Assembly: GCF_003097235.1 (NCBI RefSeq)
Contig: NZ_QEQQ01000025.1
Location: forward strand, 18,466-82,465
Direction of reading: 5' to 3'
DNA: 64,000 nucleotides
Source: Pseudomonas sp. CC120222-01a
Lineage (GTDB): Bacteria > Pseudomonadota > Gammaproteobacteria > Pseudomonadales > Pseudomonadaceae
Part shown: positions 16,242 to 24,180 of the stretch, piece after piece
Layout: each line of letters starts with the position of its first letter
Numbering within the stretch: the stretch's first letter is position 1
Notes under the pieces: model-generated
What the model was told of the DNA's origin: nothing
The model's database searches: none
What the model saw: only the letters and a program-made list of their open reading frames with translations
Made by a program: the position numbers and the translations under genes

Positions 16242-17519
16242 GTGGACGAATACCAGCAAACCATCCGCGCCCTGTCCGATCGCATCGTCGCGGCGCAGAC
16301 CCCGATCCGGGTCCTGGACGCGGTGAAATGGGACGACAACATTCGCCAGGGCTTTCTCAAGGCCAAGGGCAAGGAGCCGCCTGCCGTTGACCGCGAGTAC
16401 TACCTGGCCCGCCCCCTGGCGTTCGACTCCAGCGCGGTGAAGGCCGAGTTCCAGGCCATCGAGCGCGACATCATTCGCCAGCTCGGCCAGTTCAACCCGG
16501 TCGGGCAGATCATGAAGCGCATGTGCCGTGAGTACCGCATGGTCGTGCGCATGCTCGAAGCCCGCGGTACCGAAGACTTCGGGCTGATCTCCCAGGAGCT
16601 GTACGGCGCGGCCTCCGATGCCTTCCACGCCGGTGACCCGACCCTGGCCGACCTGGGGCTGATGCTCTCGGACTACCTGAACAACATCGACGGGCGCGGC
16701 GACCTCAAGGACGAGCCGAAGAACCTCACCGCCAAGGAGGCCGTGGACATCCTCCAGCGCCGCCTGAACAAGGTGTTCGGCGAGGCCGAGGAAACCATCC
16801 GCGTGTTCGAGTCGGACGGTATCGTCGCCGACGCCGCCGCCGGTGCCGACTACATCAAGGTGCGCGCCGATGCCATGTTCAACAACCGCGACGTGCGTGC
16901 GCTGGAGGTGCATGAAGGCCTGGTGCACGTGGGGACCACGCTAAACGGCCTGAACCAGCCGATCTGCACCTTCCTGGCCAAGGGCCCGCCCTCGTCGACA
17001 GTGACCCAGGAAGGCCTGGCGATCCTCATGGAAGTGATCGCCTTCGCCTCCTACCCCAGCCGCCTGCGCAAGCTGACCAACCGCACCCGCGCCATCCACA
17101 TGGTCGAGGAGGGTGCCGATTTCCTGCAGGTGTTCGACTTCTTCCGCGAGCAGGGCTTCGAGATGGCGCAGAGCTACAGCAACGCCAGCCGGGTGTTCCG
17201 TGGCTCGGTGCCCAATGGCCTGCCATTCACCAAGGACTTGTCCTACCTCAAGGGTTTCATCATGGTTTACAACTACATTCAGTTGGCCGTGAAGAAGGGC
17301 AAGCTCGAACAGATTCCGCTGCTGTTCTGCGGCAAGACCACCCTGGAAGACATGCGCACCCTGCGCCAGCTGGTCGAGGAGGGGCTGGTGGAGCCGCCCA
17401 AGTACCTGCCGGAGCAGTTCCGCGACCTCAACGCGCTGTCGGCCTGGATGTGCTTCTCCAACTTCCTCAACCACTTGAGCCTGGATCGCATTGAAGCCGA
17501 CTACGCGAACATTCTCTGA
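16242..17519 (+). CDS. QEGLA-motif (DUF1704/MATCAP-like) putative zinc metallopeptidase
   Basis: 425 residues, cytoplasmic (no signal or membrane segment). Belongs to the family named for the QEGLA motif, here at 256-260. A HExxxH motif, HEGLVH, lies at 224-229, so His224 and His229 with Glu225, plus Glu257 of QEGLA, could form a zinc site. As I recall, the same family (formerly DUF1704) contains the eukaryotic MATCAP tubulin carboxypeptidases with a HExxxH centre. The older label, flavohemoglobin expression-modulating protein, says little about mechanism. An ATG lies upstream inside the REP, but AAAGGAG at 16229-16235 points to the GTG at 16242. Its end overlaps the next gene by 29 bases. 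Confidence 0.87.
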   Translation: MDEYQQTIRALSDRIVAAQTPIRVLDAVKWDDNIRQGFLKAKGKEPPAVDREYYLARPLAFDSSAVKAEFQAIERDIIRQLGQFNPVGQIMKRMCREYRMVVRMLEARGTEDFGLISQELYGAASDAFHAGDPTLADLGLMLSDYLNNIDGRGDLKDEPKNLTAKEAVDILQRRLNKVFGEAEETIRVFESDGIVADAAAGADYIKVRADAMFNNRDVRALEVHEGLVHVGTTLNGLNQPICTFLAKGPPSSTVTQEGLAILMEVIAFASYPSRLRKLTNRTRAIHMVEEGADFLQVFDFFREQGFEMAQSYSNASRVFRGSVPNGLPFTKDLSYLKGFIMVYNYIQLAVKKGKLEQIPLLFCGKTTLEDMRTLRQLVEEGLVEPPKYLPEQFRDLNALSAWMCFSNFLNHLSLDRIEADYANIL

Positions 17520-18414
17520 GCGCTGCCGCCTGCTGGTCCTGGGCATGCTCCTGCTCGGGTTGGGCGGTTGCAGCAGCCTGTTGTTCTACCCGGAACCCGG
17601 CGAGCCGTTCACCCCCGCAAGGGCCAAGCTGGAATACCGCGATATCAGCCTCACCACCGCAGATGGCCTGCGCCTGCACGGATGGTGGTTGCCGGCCAAG
17701 GCGGGTGTCGAGGTCAAGGGGACGGTGCTGCACCTGCATGGCAACGGCGGCAATCTGCCGGGGCATCTTGGCGGCAGCTACTGGCTGCCGGAGCAGGGCT
17801 ATCAGGTGCTGATGATCGATTACCGCGGCTATGGCCTGTCCGAGGGCACGCCAAGCTTGCCCGAGGTCTATCAGGACATCGACGCAGCCATGGCGTGGCT
17901 GGCCCAGGCCCCCGAGGTCAAGGGCAAGCCCCTGGTGCTGCTTGGCCAGAGCCTCGGCGGGGCGATGGCGATCCACTACCTGGCGCAGCACCCCGAGCAG
18001 CGCCAGCGCTTCAGCGCCCTGGTGTTCGACGGTGTGCCAGCGAGTTACCGTGCGGTCGGCCGTTACGCCCTGAGTACCTCGTGGATGACCTGGCCGCTGC
18101 AGGTGCCGCTGTCCTGGCTGGTGCCGGACGGCGACAGTGCAATCCATTCGATCGAACAGCTGAGCAGCCCGCCGAAGCTGTTCTTCCACAGCATCGACGA
18201 CCAGCTGGTGCCGATGGACAACGGCATTCGCCTGTACCAGCACGCACCGCCACCGCGGGTGCTGCAGCTGACCCGTGGGGGGCACGTGCAGACCTTCGCC
18301 GACCCGGTGTGGCGCCAGGTGATGCTGCGCTTCCTCGATGACCCCAGCCATTTCAACGGCCTGCGGCGGCTTGCCGAAGTGCCCAACTACCCTGACGAGA
18401 AGAACAAGCAATGA
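17491..18414 (+). CDS. alpha/beta-hydrolase lipoprotein (BAAT/BEM46-like)
   Basis: Predicted envelope-anchored esterase or hydrolase, 307 residues. Basic N-terminus, hydrophobic LLVLGMLLLGLGG and lipobox ending in Cys27. Hydrolase features: oxyanion-region HLHGNGGN (about 85-92), nucleophile elbow GQSLGG (about 151-156), an acid-bearing segment FFHSIDDQLVP and the catalytic His in TRGGHVQTF near the C-terminus. The TTG at 17491 is used because it supplies the charged part of the signal peptide; it lies within the last 29 bases of the metallopeptidase gene. An ATG at 17545 would give an implausibly short signal. Substrate unknown. Confidence 0.85.
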   Translation: MKPTTRTFSERCRLLVLGMLLLGLGGCSSLLFYPEPGEPFTPARAKLEYRDISLTTADGLRLHGWWLPAKAGVEVKGTVLHLHGNGGNLPGHLGGSYWLPEQGYQVLMIDYRGYGLSEGTPSLPEVYQDIDAAMAWLAQAPEVKGKPLVLLGQSLGGAMAIHYLAQHPEQRQRFSALVFDGVPASYRAVGRYALSTSWMTWPLQVPLSWLVPDGDSAIHSIEQLSSPPKLFFHSIDDQLVPMDNGIRLYQHAPPPRVLQLTRGGHVQTFADPVWRQVMLRFLDDPSHFNGLRRLAEVPNYPDEKNKQ

Positions 18415-18737
18415 GTGAAGAACGCAACGCCATCCCGCTGATCCTGACCGGTGTCGGCAGCATCATCGTGACGGTGGGAGCCCTCTGGTACTACGGCTAC
18501 CTGCATTTCGCCAAACCCGAGGATGCGCTGCTGCTGCAGGACTTCACCATGCTCAAGACGATTCCTGGCGAGGACTACAAGGTCTCCCTCGACCCGGCGC
18601 CGCAGGTGGCGCAGTGTGTGGATGGCGTGCTGGTGTTGTTCGATACCGAGCAGAAAGGCCTGACCGGTGTGCTGGTGGACAACCGCAAGCGCGCGGTGCG
18701 CTGCATGGGGCAGGAGACGCCGCAGCAGGTGCAGTGA
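18411..18737 (+). CDS. small single-pass membrane protein, unknown
   Basis: 108 residues. One hydrophobic segment at about residues 9-29 (LILTGVGSIIVTVGALWYYG), then a soluble tail with two cysteines (QCVDGVLVLFD, RCMGQE). Its start overlaps the hydrolase stop by four bases (ATGA), so it belongs to the same transcript as the metallopeptidase and the hydrolase lipoprotein. Function not recognised. Confidence 0.75.
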   Translation: MSEERNAIPLILTGVGSIIVTVGALWYYGYLHFAKPEDALLLQDFTMLKTIPGEDYKVSLDPAPQVAQCVDGVLVLFDTEQKGLTGVLVDNRKRAVRCMGQETPQQVQ

Positions 18738-18740
18738 AGT

Positions 18741-19058
18741 TCAAATCAGGCGGGAGCGGGCTGCATCATAGGCTGCGCTTCGTTCTCGCTTGCCTACGGC
18801 TATGACAATCACAACCACACGGTGATCGACTACACGGTAAACCAGTCGATAGCCGGCAGACCTCAGTTTGATCTTGTAGCAATCAGCCATACCGGAGAGT
18901 TTGTCTTTCTCCACCCTCGGCTGTGCAAGCCGCTCCTTCAGTTTTCTTGCAAACTGGAGCTGCAACGAGCCATCCAGCTTTCCGAACTCCTTCCTTGCCC
19001 TCACATCGAATTCAAGGTCGTAGCTTTTTGCTGCCTTCGGCTTCGGCAATGAGCTCAT
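18741..19058 (-). CDS. RelE-family toxin (mRNA interferase type)
   Basis: 105 residues with the RelE/ParE fold pattern: YDLEFDVRARKEFGKLD at about 13-29, then LSGMADCYKIKLRSAGYRL and VVVIVIAVGKRERSAAYDAA. The Lys/Arg-rich strand and the C-terminal KRERSAAY resemble ribosome-dependent RelE nucleases. The ATG at 19058 overlaps the antitoxin by 47 bases; a GTG inside would delete the first strand, so the upstream ATG was chosen. Converges on the plus-strand membrane-protein gene, leaving three bases between the stops. Confidence 0.88.
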   Translation of the reverse strand: MSSLPKPKAAKSYDLEFDVRARKEFGKLDGSLQLQFARKLKERLAQPRVEKDKLSGMADCYKIKLRSAGYRLVYRVVDHRVVVIVIAVGKRERSAAYDAARSRLI

Positions 19059-19296
19059 CGATATCCACTCTTACGGTGGGCCCTCCACGTCGTTGGCGGA
19101 CAAGCTCAGCCAGATGCATGTCGTCGATCAGCTCCATCATCGCTTCGTAGCGCTCGGGTGGTACGGCATAGAACGCTGGTTCGTTGCGATTGAGGATGAC
19201 CACGGTTTCACCGGCAGCCTCGCGGATGGTGCCCATGGGGTCTTTCTTAAGGTCGGTGATCGATGCTGCCAGATCGGCGAGGACGGGGTAGGTCAC
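19012..19296 (-). CDS. Phd/YefM-type antitoxin
   Basis: 94 residues; partner of the downstream RelE toxin. The N-terminal half shows the Phd/YefM DNA-binding fold (ADLAASITDLKKDPMGTI, then TVVILNRNEPAFYAVPPERYE, the conserved strand and turn of the family), and the C-terminal part is the charged toxin-binding tail. GTG start. It lies upstream of and overlaps the toxin, the usual order. Short repeats and a palindrome upstream (19342-19390) are possible autoregulatory sites. The pair looks like an insertion between two core operons. Confidence 0.87.
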   Translation of the reverse strand: MTYPVLADLAASITDLKKDPMGTIREAAGETVVILNRNEPAFYAVPPERYEAMMELIDDMHLAELVRQRRGGPTVRVDIDELIAEAEGSKKLRP

Positions 19297-19341
19297 AGTT
19301 GTATCAACCCATTAATTCGGTTATTGGCAGCTGCAAGTCTA

Positions 19342-19377
19342 GTGCTTGCAAGAGTGCTTTTAAAGGTGCTTTTGTCA
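19342..19377. repeat. three 12-base direct repeats beginning GTGCTT
   Basis: GTGCTT occurs at 19342, 19354 and 19366, exactly 12 bases apart; the full units are GTGCTTGCAAGA, GTGCTTTTAAAG and GTGCTTTTGTCA. They lie 46 bases upstream of the antitoxin start and could be operator repeats. Confidence 0.6.
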
Positions 19378-19378
19378 G

Positions 19379-19390
19379 CGTACATGTACG
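19379..19390. promoter_or_regulatory. perfect 12-base palindrome
   Basis: CGTACATGTACG directly abuts the terminator of the OmpA-like gene and follows the GTGCTT repeats; possible operator of the toxin-antitoxin pair. Confidence 0.35.
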
Positions 19391-19416
19391 AAAAACCCCG
19401 CCATTGAGGCGGGGTT
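19391..19416 (-). terminator. rho-independent terminator of the OmpA-like operon
   Basis: Stem AACCCCGCC (19394-19402) / GGCGGGGTT (19408-19416), loop ATTGA; on the minus strand it ends in five T. It lies 18 bases past the OmpA-like stop and insulates the toxin-antitoxin genes downstream. Confidence 0.88.
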
Positions 19417-19434
19417 CCAGTTTCTTCGGCAGCC

Positions 19435-20226
19435 TTACTGCTGAATCTGGCTCACCGAACGCGGTGCCACCGGCTGGTTGTCATTGGAAATGGTCACCTC
19501 CACCCGACGGTTCTGCGCACGGCCCGAGTTGCTGCCGTTGTCCGCCACCGGGTATTCCTTGCCATAGCCCTGGGCGACGACGCGTGCCGGGTCTACGCCT
19601 GCACGTACCAGCGCCGCACGCACGCTGGCGGCACGGCGTTCGGACAGGCCCTGGTTGTAGTTGGCCGAGCCGACGCTGTCGGTGTAACCCTCGACGATCA
19701 CCTTGCGCTCAGGGTTCTCCTGAAGGAACTGGGCCAGCTTGGTGATGTTCGGGTAGGCGTTGCTCTTGAGGGTGGCCTTGTTGAAGTCGAACAGCACGTC
19801 ACCGAAGGTCACCAAGGTACCGCGGTCGGTCTGCTTGGCGTTGAGGCTTTCCTGCAGCTTGGCGATCTGCGCGTCGCGGGCATCGAGCTTGGCCTGGGCG
19901 CGCTGGGCCGAGGCGTTCTTCAGCTCGTTTTCGGCGGTACGCAGGGCGATGGTTTCCTTGGCCACTTCGACACGCTGGTTGGTCAGGTAGGCCAGCTGGT
20001 CGACCTTCTGGGTGTTTTCACGGTCCATGAAGGCCTTGTCGGCCTTGTTCAGCCAGTCCTGGGCATCCTTGGTCTCGAGTGCGGCAACCTTGCTCGACTG
20101 CGGGTCGCTCTGCAGCGCCGAGAAGTTGGTGCGGGCCGACTCCAGGTTGGGGTTAGGGTCGTGGGAGCAGGCAGCGAGGCCGACGCTCAGGGCCAGGAGG
20201 GCGGGAATCATGACGTAATTGCGCAT
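19435..20226 (-). CDS. OmpA-family lipoprotein with DUF4398-like N-terminal region
   Basis: 263 residues. Type II signal with lipobox LAAC, lipidated Cys20. Residues about 30-135 are a charged helical, coiled-coil-like stretch (ALETKDAQDWLNKADKAF ... KLDARDAQIAKLQESL). Residues about 150-255 are an OmpA/Pal peptidoglycan-binding domain (VIVEGYTDSVGSANYNQ, GLSERRAASVRAAL, GRAQNRRVEV). It should tether the outer membrane to the cell wall. The frame is open upstream, but AAGGA before the ATG at 20226 and the signal peptide fix the start. Second gene after the DUF4398 partner, with a terminator behind. Confidence 0.9.
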   Translation of the reverse strand: MRNYVMIPALLALSVGLAACSHDPNPNLESARTNFSALQSDPQSSKVAALETKDAQDWLNKADKAFMDRENTQKVDQLAYLTNQRVEVAKETIALRTAENELKNASAQRAQAKLDARDAQIAKLQESLNAKQTDRGTLVTFGDVLFDFNKATLKSNAYPNITKLAQFLQENPERKVIVEGYTDSVGSANYNQGLSERRAASVRAALVRAGVDPARVVAQGYGKEYPVADNGSNSGRAQNRRVEVTISNDNQPVAPRSVSQIQQ

Positions 20227-20276
20227 AGTGTTCATCCTTTGATCAGTTGCGAAGGCTAGGGTTGGCGTGGCGGCGC

Positions 20277-20690
20277 TCACTGAGCGCTGCGCAGGCCTTC
20301 CTGACGCACGTCCTGAACGCCCTGGCGGGCATCCTGCACGGCCTTCTGGGCCTTGGCTGCCTGGGCCTTGCGCTCGGCAACGCGGGCGTCCCACTCGGCC
20401 TGCTCGGCCAGGCGTTTGGCCTCGTCATACTTCTTGTCGTGCATGGCGATTTCCGCCTGCTTGAACTTGTCCTGGGCCGCTTTCATTTCCACGGCAGCGA
20501 ACTCGGTGCCACCGGCACTGACGGCGGAATTCACCGCGGACTGGGTAACGGCGTACTGCTCGGTAGGCGGGTTGCCAGCACAGCCGGCCAGGACCAGGCT
20601 ACTGCCCAGGGCCAGCGCAGCCAGCTTCAACCCGCGCACGTGGCTGGATGTGGGTTTTGCGGTGCGGGTGTTGATGGTGGTCAGTTCCAT
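20277..20690 (-). CDS. DUF4398-like lipoprotein
   Basis: 137 residues. Lipobox LAGC with Cys37 after a relatively long basic start; the mature part is an almost pure charged coiled coil (FKQAEIAMHDKKYDEAKRLA, AERKAQAAKAQKAVQDAR). Similar in character to the N-terminal part of the next gene's product, so the two may interact in the periplasm. The ATG at 20690 has GGAG ten bases upstream. Fifty bases separate it from the OmpA-like gene, so one operon is likely. Confidence 0.82.
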   Translation of the reverse strand: MELTTINTRTAKPTSSHVRGLKLAALALGSSLVLAGCAGNPPTEQYAVTQSAVNSAVSAGGTEFAAVEMKAAQDKFKQAEIAMHDKKYDEAKRLAEQAEWDARVAERKAQAAKAQKAVQDARQGVQDVRQEGLRSAQ

Positions 20691-20867
20691 TGGATCACTC
20701 CTGATTACGACGATGTCCGTAGCAGTCCATCGCTCAATCCCTGACATTGCGCTTGCGCTCAACGATGCACATGGCAGGAGTGCAGGGTTTTAGCGTGATG
20801 GCTATTGGCTGGGACTTGAGCGTTTTTTGAATGGTTCAGAAAAAATGCTCATTTCGGCTATTTTTTT

Positions 20868-20883
20868 CTGACTGATCGGTCAG
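20868..20883. promoter_or_regulatory. imperfect palindrome, operator candidate
   Basis: CTGACTGATCGGTCAG: five-base perfect arms (CTGAC/GTCAG) around a GATC centre, next to a T-rich tract, 178 bases upstream of the DUF4398 start. The size and symmetry fit a dimeric regulator; none is assigned. Confidence 0.35.
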
Positions 20884-20891
20884 CGAGTTTT

Positions 20892-20943
20892 GCCCGGAAC
20901 TTTCGATGCCTGGAGTGGTTCCGGGCCTGTTGCAGGCCCGGAA
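20892..20943 (-). terminator. overlapping hairpins after the 114-residue protein gene
   Basis: GCCCGGAAC (20892-20900) pairs with GTTCCGGGC (20918-20926); alternatively TTCCGGGCCTG (20919-20929) pairs with CAGGCCCGGAA (20933-20943) as an 11-pair stem with a three-base loop. The middle arm is shared, so the two stems exclude each other. No T-run, so a plain rho-independent terminator is doubtful. Confidence 0.45.
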
Positions 20944-20958
20944 TATCGTGTTGCGCGT

Positions 20959-21303
20959 TCAGTTACCGCTGTCGTCGCCGGTGTTGCTGAGGTCATGCAG
21001 ATGGCGCCGTGACAGCGCCAGAAAGCGCGGGGTGGGGCCGACGTCTTCGAACAGCGGGTCGCCTTCCTCGTCAGTGGCGATGACCTTGTGGCCCTGCACG
21101 TAAGGGAAGCTGGCTTCTATCTCTTCCAGCGCGGCGGCGACCAGTTCGCCGAGCAATTCCTCGGCGGTGCGCTTGGGGTACATGTCGATCAGGGCGGCCA
21201 GGCGTGCCTCGGACTCAAGGTCCAGGTGCAAGGCGTGGCCGGTGGGGCTCAGGGTGCCAGCGGCATTCTGTTCCCAGTGCTGGGCGAGTTCGCGGATTTT
21301 CAT
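20959..21303 (-). CDS. conserved hypothetical protein, acidic, 114 residues
   Basis: Begins MKIRELAQHWEQNAAG with Shine-Dalgarno AGAGG; the longer open frame upstream runs antisense to ppc and is rejected. Acidic protein with a helical centre (RLAALIDMYPKRTAEELLGE) and a short strand-rich part (GHKVIATDEEGDPLFEDVGPTP). No signal or membrane segment. Divergent from ppc with 169 bases between starts, an arrangement I recall in other pseudomonads. Function unknown. Confidence 0.8.
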   Translation of the reverse strand: MKIRELAQHWEQNAAGTLSPTGHALHLDLESEARLAALIDMYPKRTAEELLGELVAAALEEIEASFPYVQGHKVIATDEEGDPLFEDVGPTPRFLALSRRHLHDLSNTGDDSGN

Positions 21304-21472
21304 GATGACCTCTGTGATCGCCAGTAAAGGCTGCAGTGCATCGGACTGCGCTGCCTTAACTTTAGTTTGCTTTGCGCGATCGCGGCTTGCCATCGCGCCC
21401 CGGCAGTGGGCACTCTTGGGCCAGTGCTGTTTCCTGAGCAGAGTGCGGCGAGCCGCGCCGAAGAGAGGGCCA

Positions 21473-24100
21473 ATGACTGATATCGATGTGCGCCTGCGTG
21501 AAGATGTCCATGTGTTGGGGGAGTTGCTCGGCGAGACCATTAGCCAGCAGTACGGTGATGCGTTCCTGCAGAAGATCGAGGACATCCGCCACAGTGCCAA
21601 GGCCGACCGCCGCAGTGCTGGCGAGCAGTTGAGCTCGACCCTGGCCGACCTTGCCGAAGAAGACCTGCTGCCGGTGGCGCGAGCCTTCAACCAGTTCCTC
21701 AACCTGGCCAACATGGCCGAGCAGTACCAGCTGATCCGCCGTCGCGATGCCGGCCAGCCAGAGCCGTTCGAGGCGCGGGTCTTGCCCGAACTGCTGGCGC
21801 GCCTGAAACAGGCCGGGCACAAGGATGACGCCCTGGCCCGGCAGTTGGCCAAGCTCGATATCCAGCTGGTGCTGACCGCGCACCCGACCGAAGTGGCGCG
21901 GCGTACGTTGATCCAGAAATACGATGCCATCGCCGGCCAGCTGGCCGTGCAGGACCATCGCGATCTGACGTCCGCCGAGCGCGAGCAGGTGCGTGAGCGC
22001 CTGCGCCGGCTGATCGCCGAAGCCTGGCACACCGAAGAAATCCGCCGCACCCGGCCAACCCCGGTGGACGAGGCCAAATGGGGCTTCGCGGTGATCGAAC
22101 ATTCGCTGTGGCATGCCATTCCCAACCACCTGCGCAAGGTCGACAAGGCGCTGTTCGACGCCACCGGCCTGCGCCTGCCGCTGGAAGCCGCACCCATTCG
22201 CTTCGCCTCGTGGATGGGCGGCGACCGTGACGGCAACCCCAATGTCACTGCCGCCGTGACCCGTGAGGTGCTGCTGCTGGCCCGCTGGATGGCCGCCGAC
22301 CTGTTCCTGCGCGATGTCGATGCGCTGGCGGCCGAGTTGTCCATGCAGCAGGCCAGCAGTGCCTTGCGTGAACGCGTTGGCGACAGTGCGGAGCCGTACC
22401 GGGCGTTGCTCAAGCAGTTGCGTGACCGCCTGCGGGCGACCCGCGCCTGGGCCCAGCTCGCCTTGACCAGCAACCAGCCGGCCAGTGCCGAGGTGTTGGT
22501 GGACAACCGCGACCTGATCGCGCCGCTGGAACTGTGCTATCAGTCGCTGCATGAGTGCGGCATGGGTGTGATTGCCGATGGCCCGCTGCTCGACAGCCTG
22601 CGCCGGGCGGTCACCTTCGGCCTGTTCCTCGGTCGCCTGGATGTGCGCCAGGACGCCGCCCGGCATCGTGATGCGCTGGCGGAGATCACCGATTACCTGG
22701 GCCTGGGCAGTTATGCCGACTGGGACGAAGAACAGCGCATCGCCTTCCTCCAGGCTGAACTGAAGAACCGTCGGCCGCTGCTGCCGGCGCACTTCAAACC
22801 CCAGGCAGAGACCGCGGAAGTGCTGGCCACCTGCCGCGAGATCGCTGCGGCGCCGGGCGCCTCGCTGGGCTCCTACGTGATCTCGATGGCGGGTGCAGCC
22901 TCCGATGTGCTGGCCGTGCAACTGCTGCTCAAGGAAGCCGGCCTGACCCGGCCAATGCGCGTGGTGCCACTGTTCGAAACCCTGGCCGACCTGGACAACG
23001 CCGGACCGGTGATGGAGCGCCTGCTTGGCCTGCCGGGCTACCGTGCCAGCTTGCGCGGGCCGCAGGAAGTGATGATCGGCTATTCCGACTCGGCCAAGGA
23101 TGCGGGCACCACGGCCGCGGCCTGGGCCCAGTACCGCGCCCAGGAAAACCTGGTGCGCATCTGCCGCGAGCATCAGGTCGAGCTGCTGCTGTTCCATGGC
23201 CGCGGTGGTACGGTCGGCCGTGGCGGCGGCCCGGCCCATGCGGCGATCCTGTCGCAGCCACCAGGGTCGGTGGCAGGGCGCTTCCGCACCACCGAACAGG
23301 GCGAGATGATCCGCTTCAAGTTCGGCTTGCCGGGCATTGCCGAGCAGAACCTCAACCTTTACCTGGCCGCCGTGCTTGAGGCCACCTTGCTGCCGCCGCC
23401 ACCTCCAGAACCCGCCTGGCGCGCACTGATGGACCAGCTGGCGGCCGATGGCCTCAAGGCCTATCGGGGCGTGGTGCGGGAGAACCCTGACTTCGTCGAA
23501 TACTTCCGGCAGTCCACCCCCGAGCAGGAGCTGGGCCGTCTGCCGCTGGGCAGCCGCCCGGCCAAGCGTCGTGCCGGAGGCATCGAAAGCCTGCGAGCAA
23601 TTCCGTGGATCTTCGGCTGGACCCAGACACGCCTGATGCTGCCGGCCTGGCTGGGCTGGGAAACCGCCCTGAGCAATGCCCTGGCGCGAGGCCAGGGCGA
23701 GCTGTTGGCGCAGATGCGCGAGCAGTGGCCATTCTTCCGCACCCGCATCGACATGCTGGAAATGGTCCTGGCCAAGGCCGATGCACAAATCGCCGAGGCC
23801 TACGACCAACGTCTGGTGCAACCGGGCTTGCTTCCTTTAGGTGCGCACCTGCGCGACCTATTGTCGCAGTCGTGCCAGGTGGTGCTGGGCCTGACCGGGC
23901 AGCCGGTGCTACTGGCGCACAGCCCCGAGACCCTGGAATTCATCAGCCTGCGCAATACCTACCTGGACCCGCTGCACCGCCTGCAGGCCGAGCTGCTGGC
24001 CCGTTCGCGCAGCCGCGAAGCCGCTCTGGACAGCCCGTTGGAGCAGGCCTTGCTGGTGACCGTGGCAGGGATTGCCGCGGGCCTGCGCAACACCGGTTGA
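21473..24100 (+). CDS. ppc: phosphoenolpyruvate carboxylase
   Basis: Carboxylates PEP to oxaloacetate to refill the TCA cycle. 875 residues, normal length. Catalytic His137 lies in LTAHPTEVARR; the second signature FHGRGGTVGRGGGP and GYSDSAKDAG are intact; the C-terminus ends RNTG, the conserved end that joins the aspartate-binding inhibitory site. The ATG at 21473 follows GAGAGGG; the in-frame extension back to 21167 overlaps the divergent gene and is rejected. Confidence 0.97.
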   Translation: MTDIDVRLREDVHVLGELLGETISQQYGDAFLQKIEDIRHSAKADRRSAGEQLSSTLADLAEEDLLPVARAFNQFLNLANMAEQYQLIRRRDAGQPEPFEARVLPELLARLKQAGHKDDALARQLAKLDIQLVLTAHPTEVARRTLIQKYDAIAGQLAVQDHRDLTSAEREQVRERLRRLIAEAWHTEEIRRTRPTPVDEAKWGFAVIEHSLWHAIPNHLRKVDKALFDATGLRLPLEAAPIRFASWMGGDRDGNPNVTAAVTREVLLLARWMAADLFLRDVDALAAELSMQQASSALRERVGDSAEPYRALLKQLRDRLRATRAWAQLALTSNQPASAEVLVDNRDLIAPLELCYQSLHECGMGVIADGPLLDSLRRAVTFGLFLGRLDVRQDAARHRDALAEITDYLGLGSYADWDEEQRIAFLQAELKNRRPLLPAHFKPQAETAEVLATCREIAAAPGASLGSYVISMAGAASDVLAVQLLLKEAGLTRPMRVVPLFETLADLDNAGPVMERLLGLPGYRASLRGPQEVMIGYSDSAKDAGTTAAAWAQYRAQENLVRICREHQVELLLFHGRGGTVGRGGGPAHAAILSQPPGSVAGRFRTTEQGEMIRFKFGLPGIAEQNLNLYLAAVLEATLLPPPPPEPAWRALMDQLAADGLKAYRGVVRENPDFVEYFRQSTPEQELGRLPLGSRPAKRRAGGIESLRAIPWIFGWTQTRLMLPAWLGWETALSNALARGQGELLAQMREQWPFFRTRIDMLEMVLAKADAQIAEAYDQRLVQPGLLPLGAHLRDLLSQSCQVVLGLTGQPVLLAHSPETLEFISLRNTYLDPLHRLQAELLARSRSREAALDSPLEQALLVTVAGIAAGLRNTG

Positions 24101-24161
24101 GGCCTGCCGTTGCGGCCCTTTCCTGTTGACAGGGAATCGGCCGAAACGGGGCGAGGAGGGT

Positions 24162-24180
24162 GGTTGCGCCGGGCGCAACC
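24162..24180 (+). terminator. hairpin after ppc
   Basis: GGTTGCGC (24162-24169 region) and GCGCAACC (24173-24180) form a perfect eight-pair stem with a three-base loop, followed by CCCTTCGGTTTT. Possible ppc terminator with a weak T-run. Confidence 0.5.

Noticed and set aside
21167..21472. in-frame N-terminal extension of ppc
   Set aside because: Overlaps the divergent 114-residue gene and does not resemble any PEP carboxylase; the ATG at 21473 has a good ribosome-binding site.
21362..23821. 819-codon open frame antisense to ppc
   Set aside because: Composition of a mirror frame (Gln, His, Arg, Gly rich), no recognisable motif; ppc is certain.
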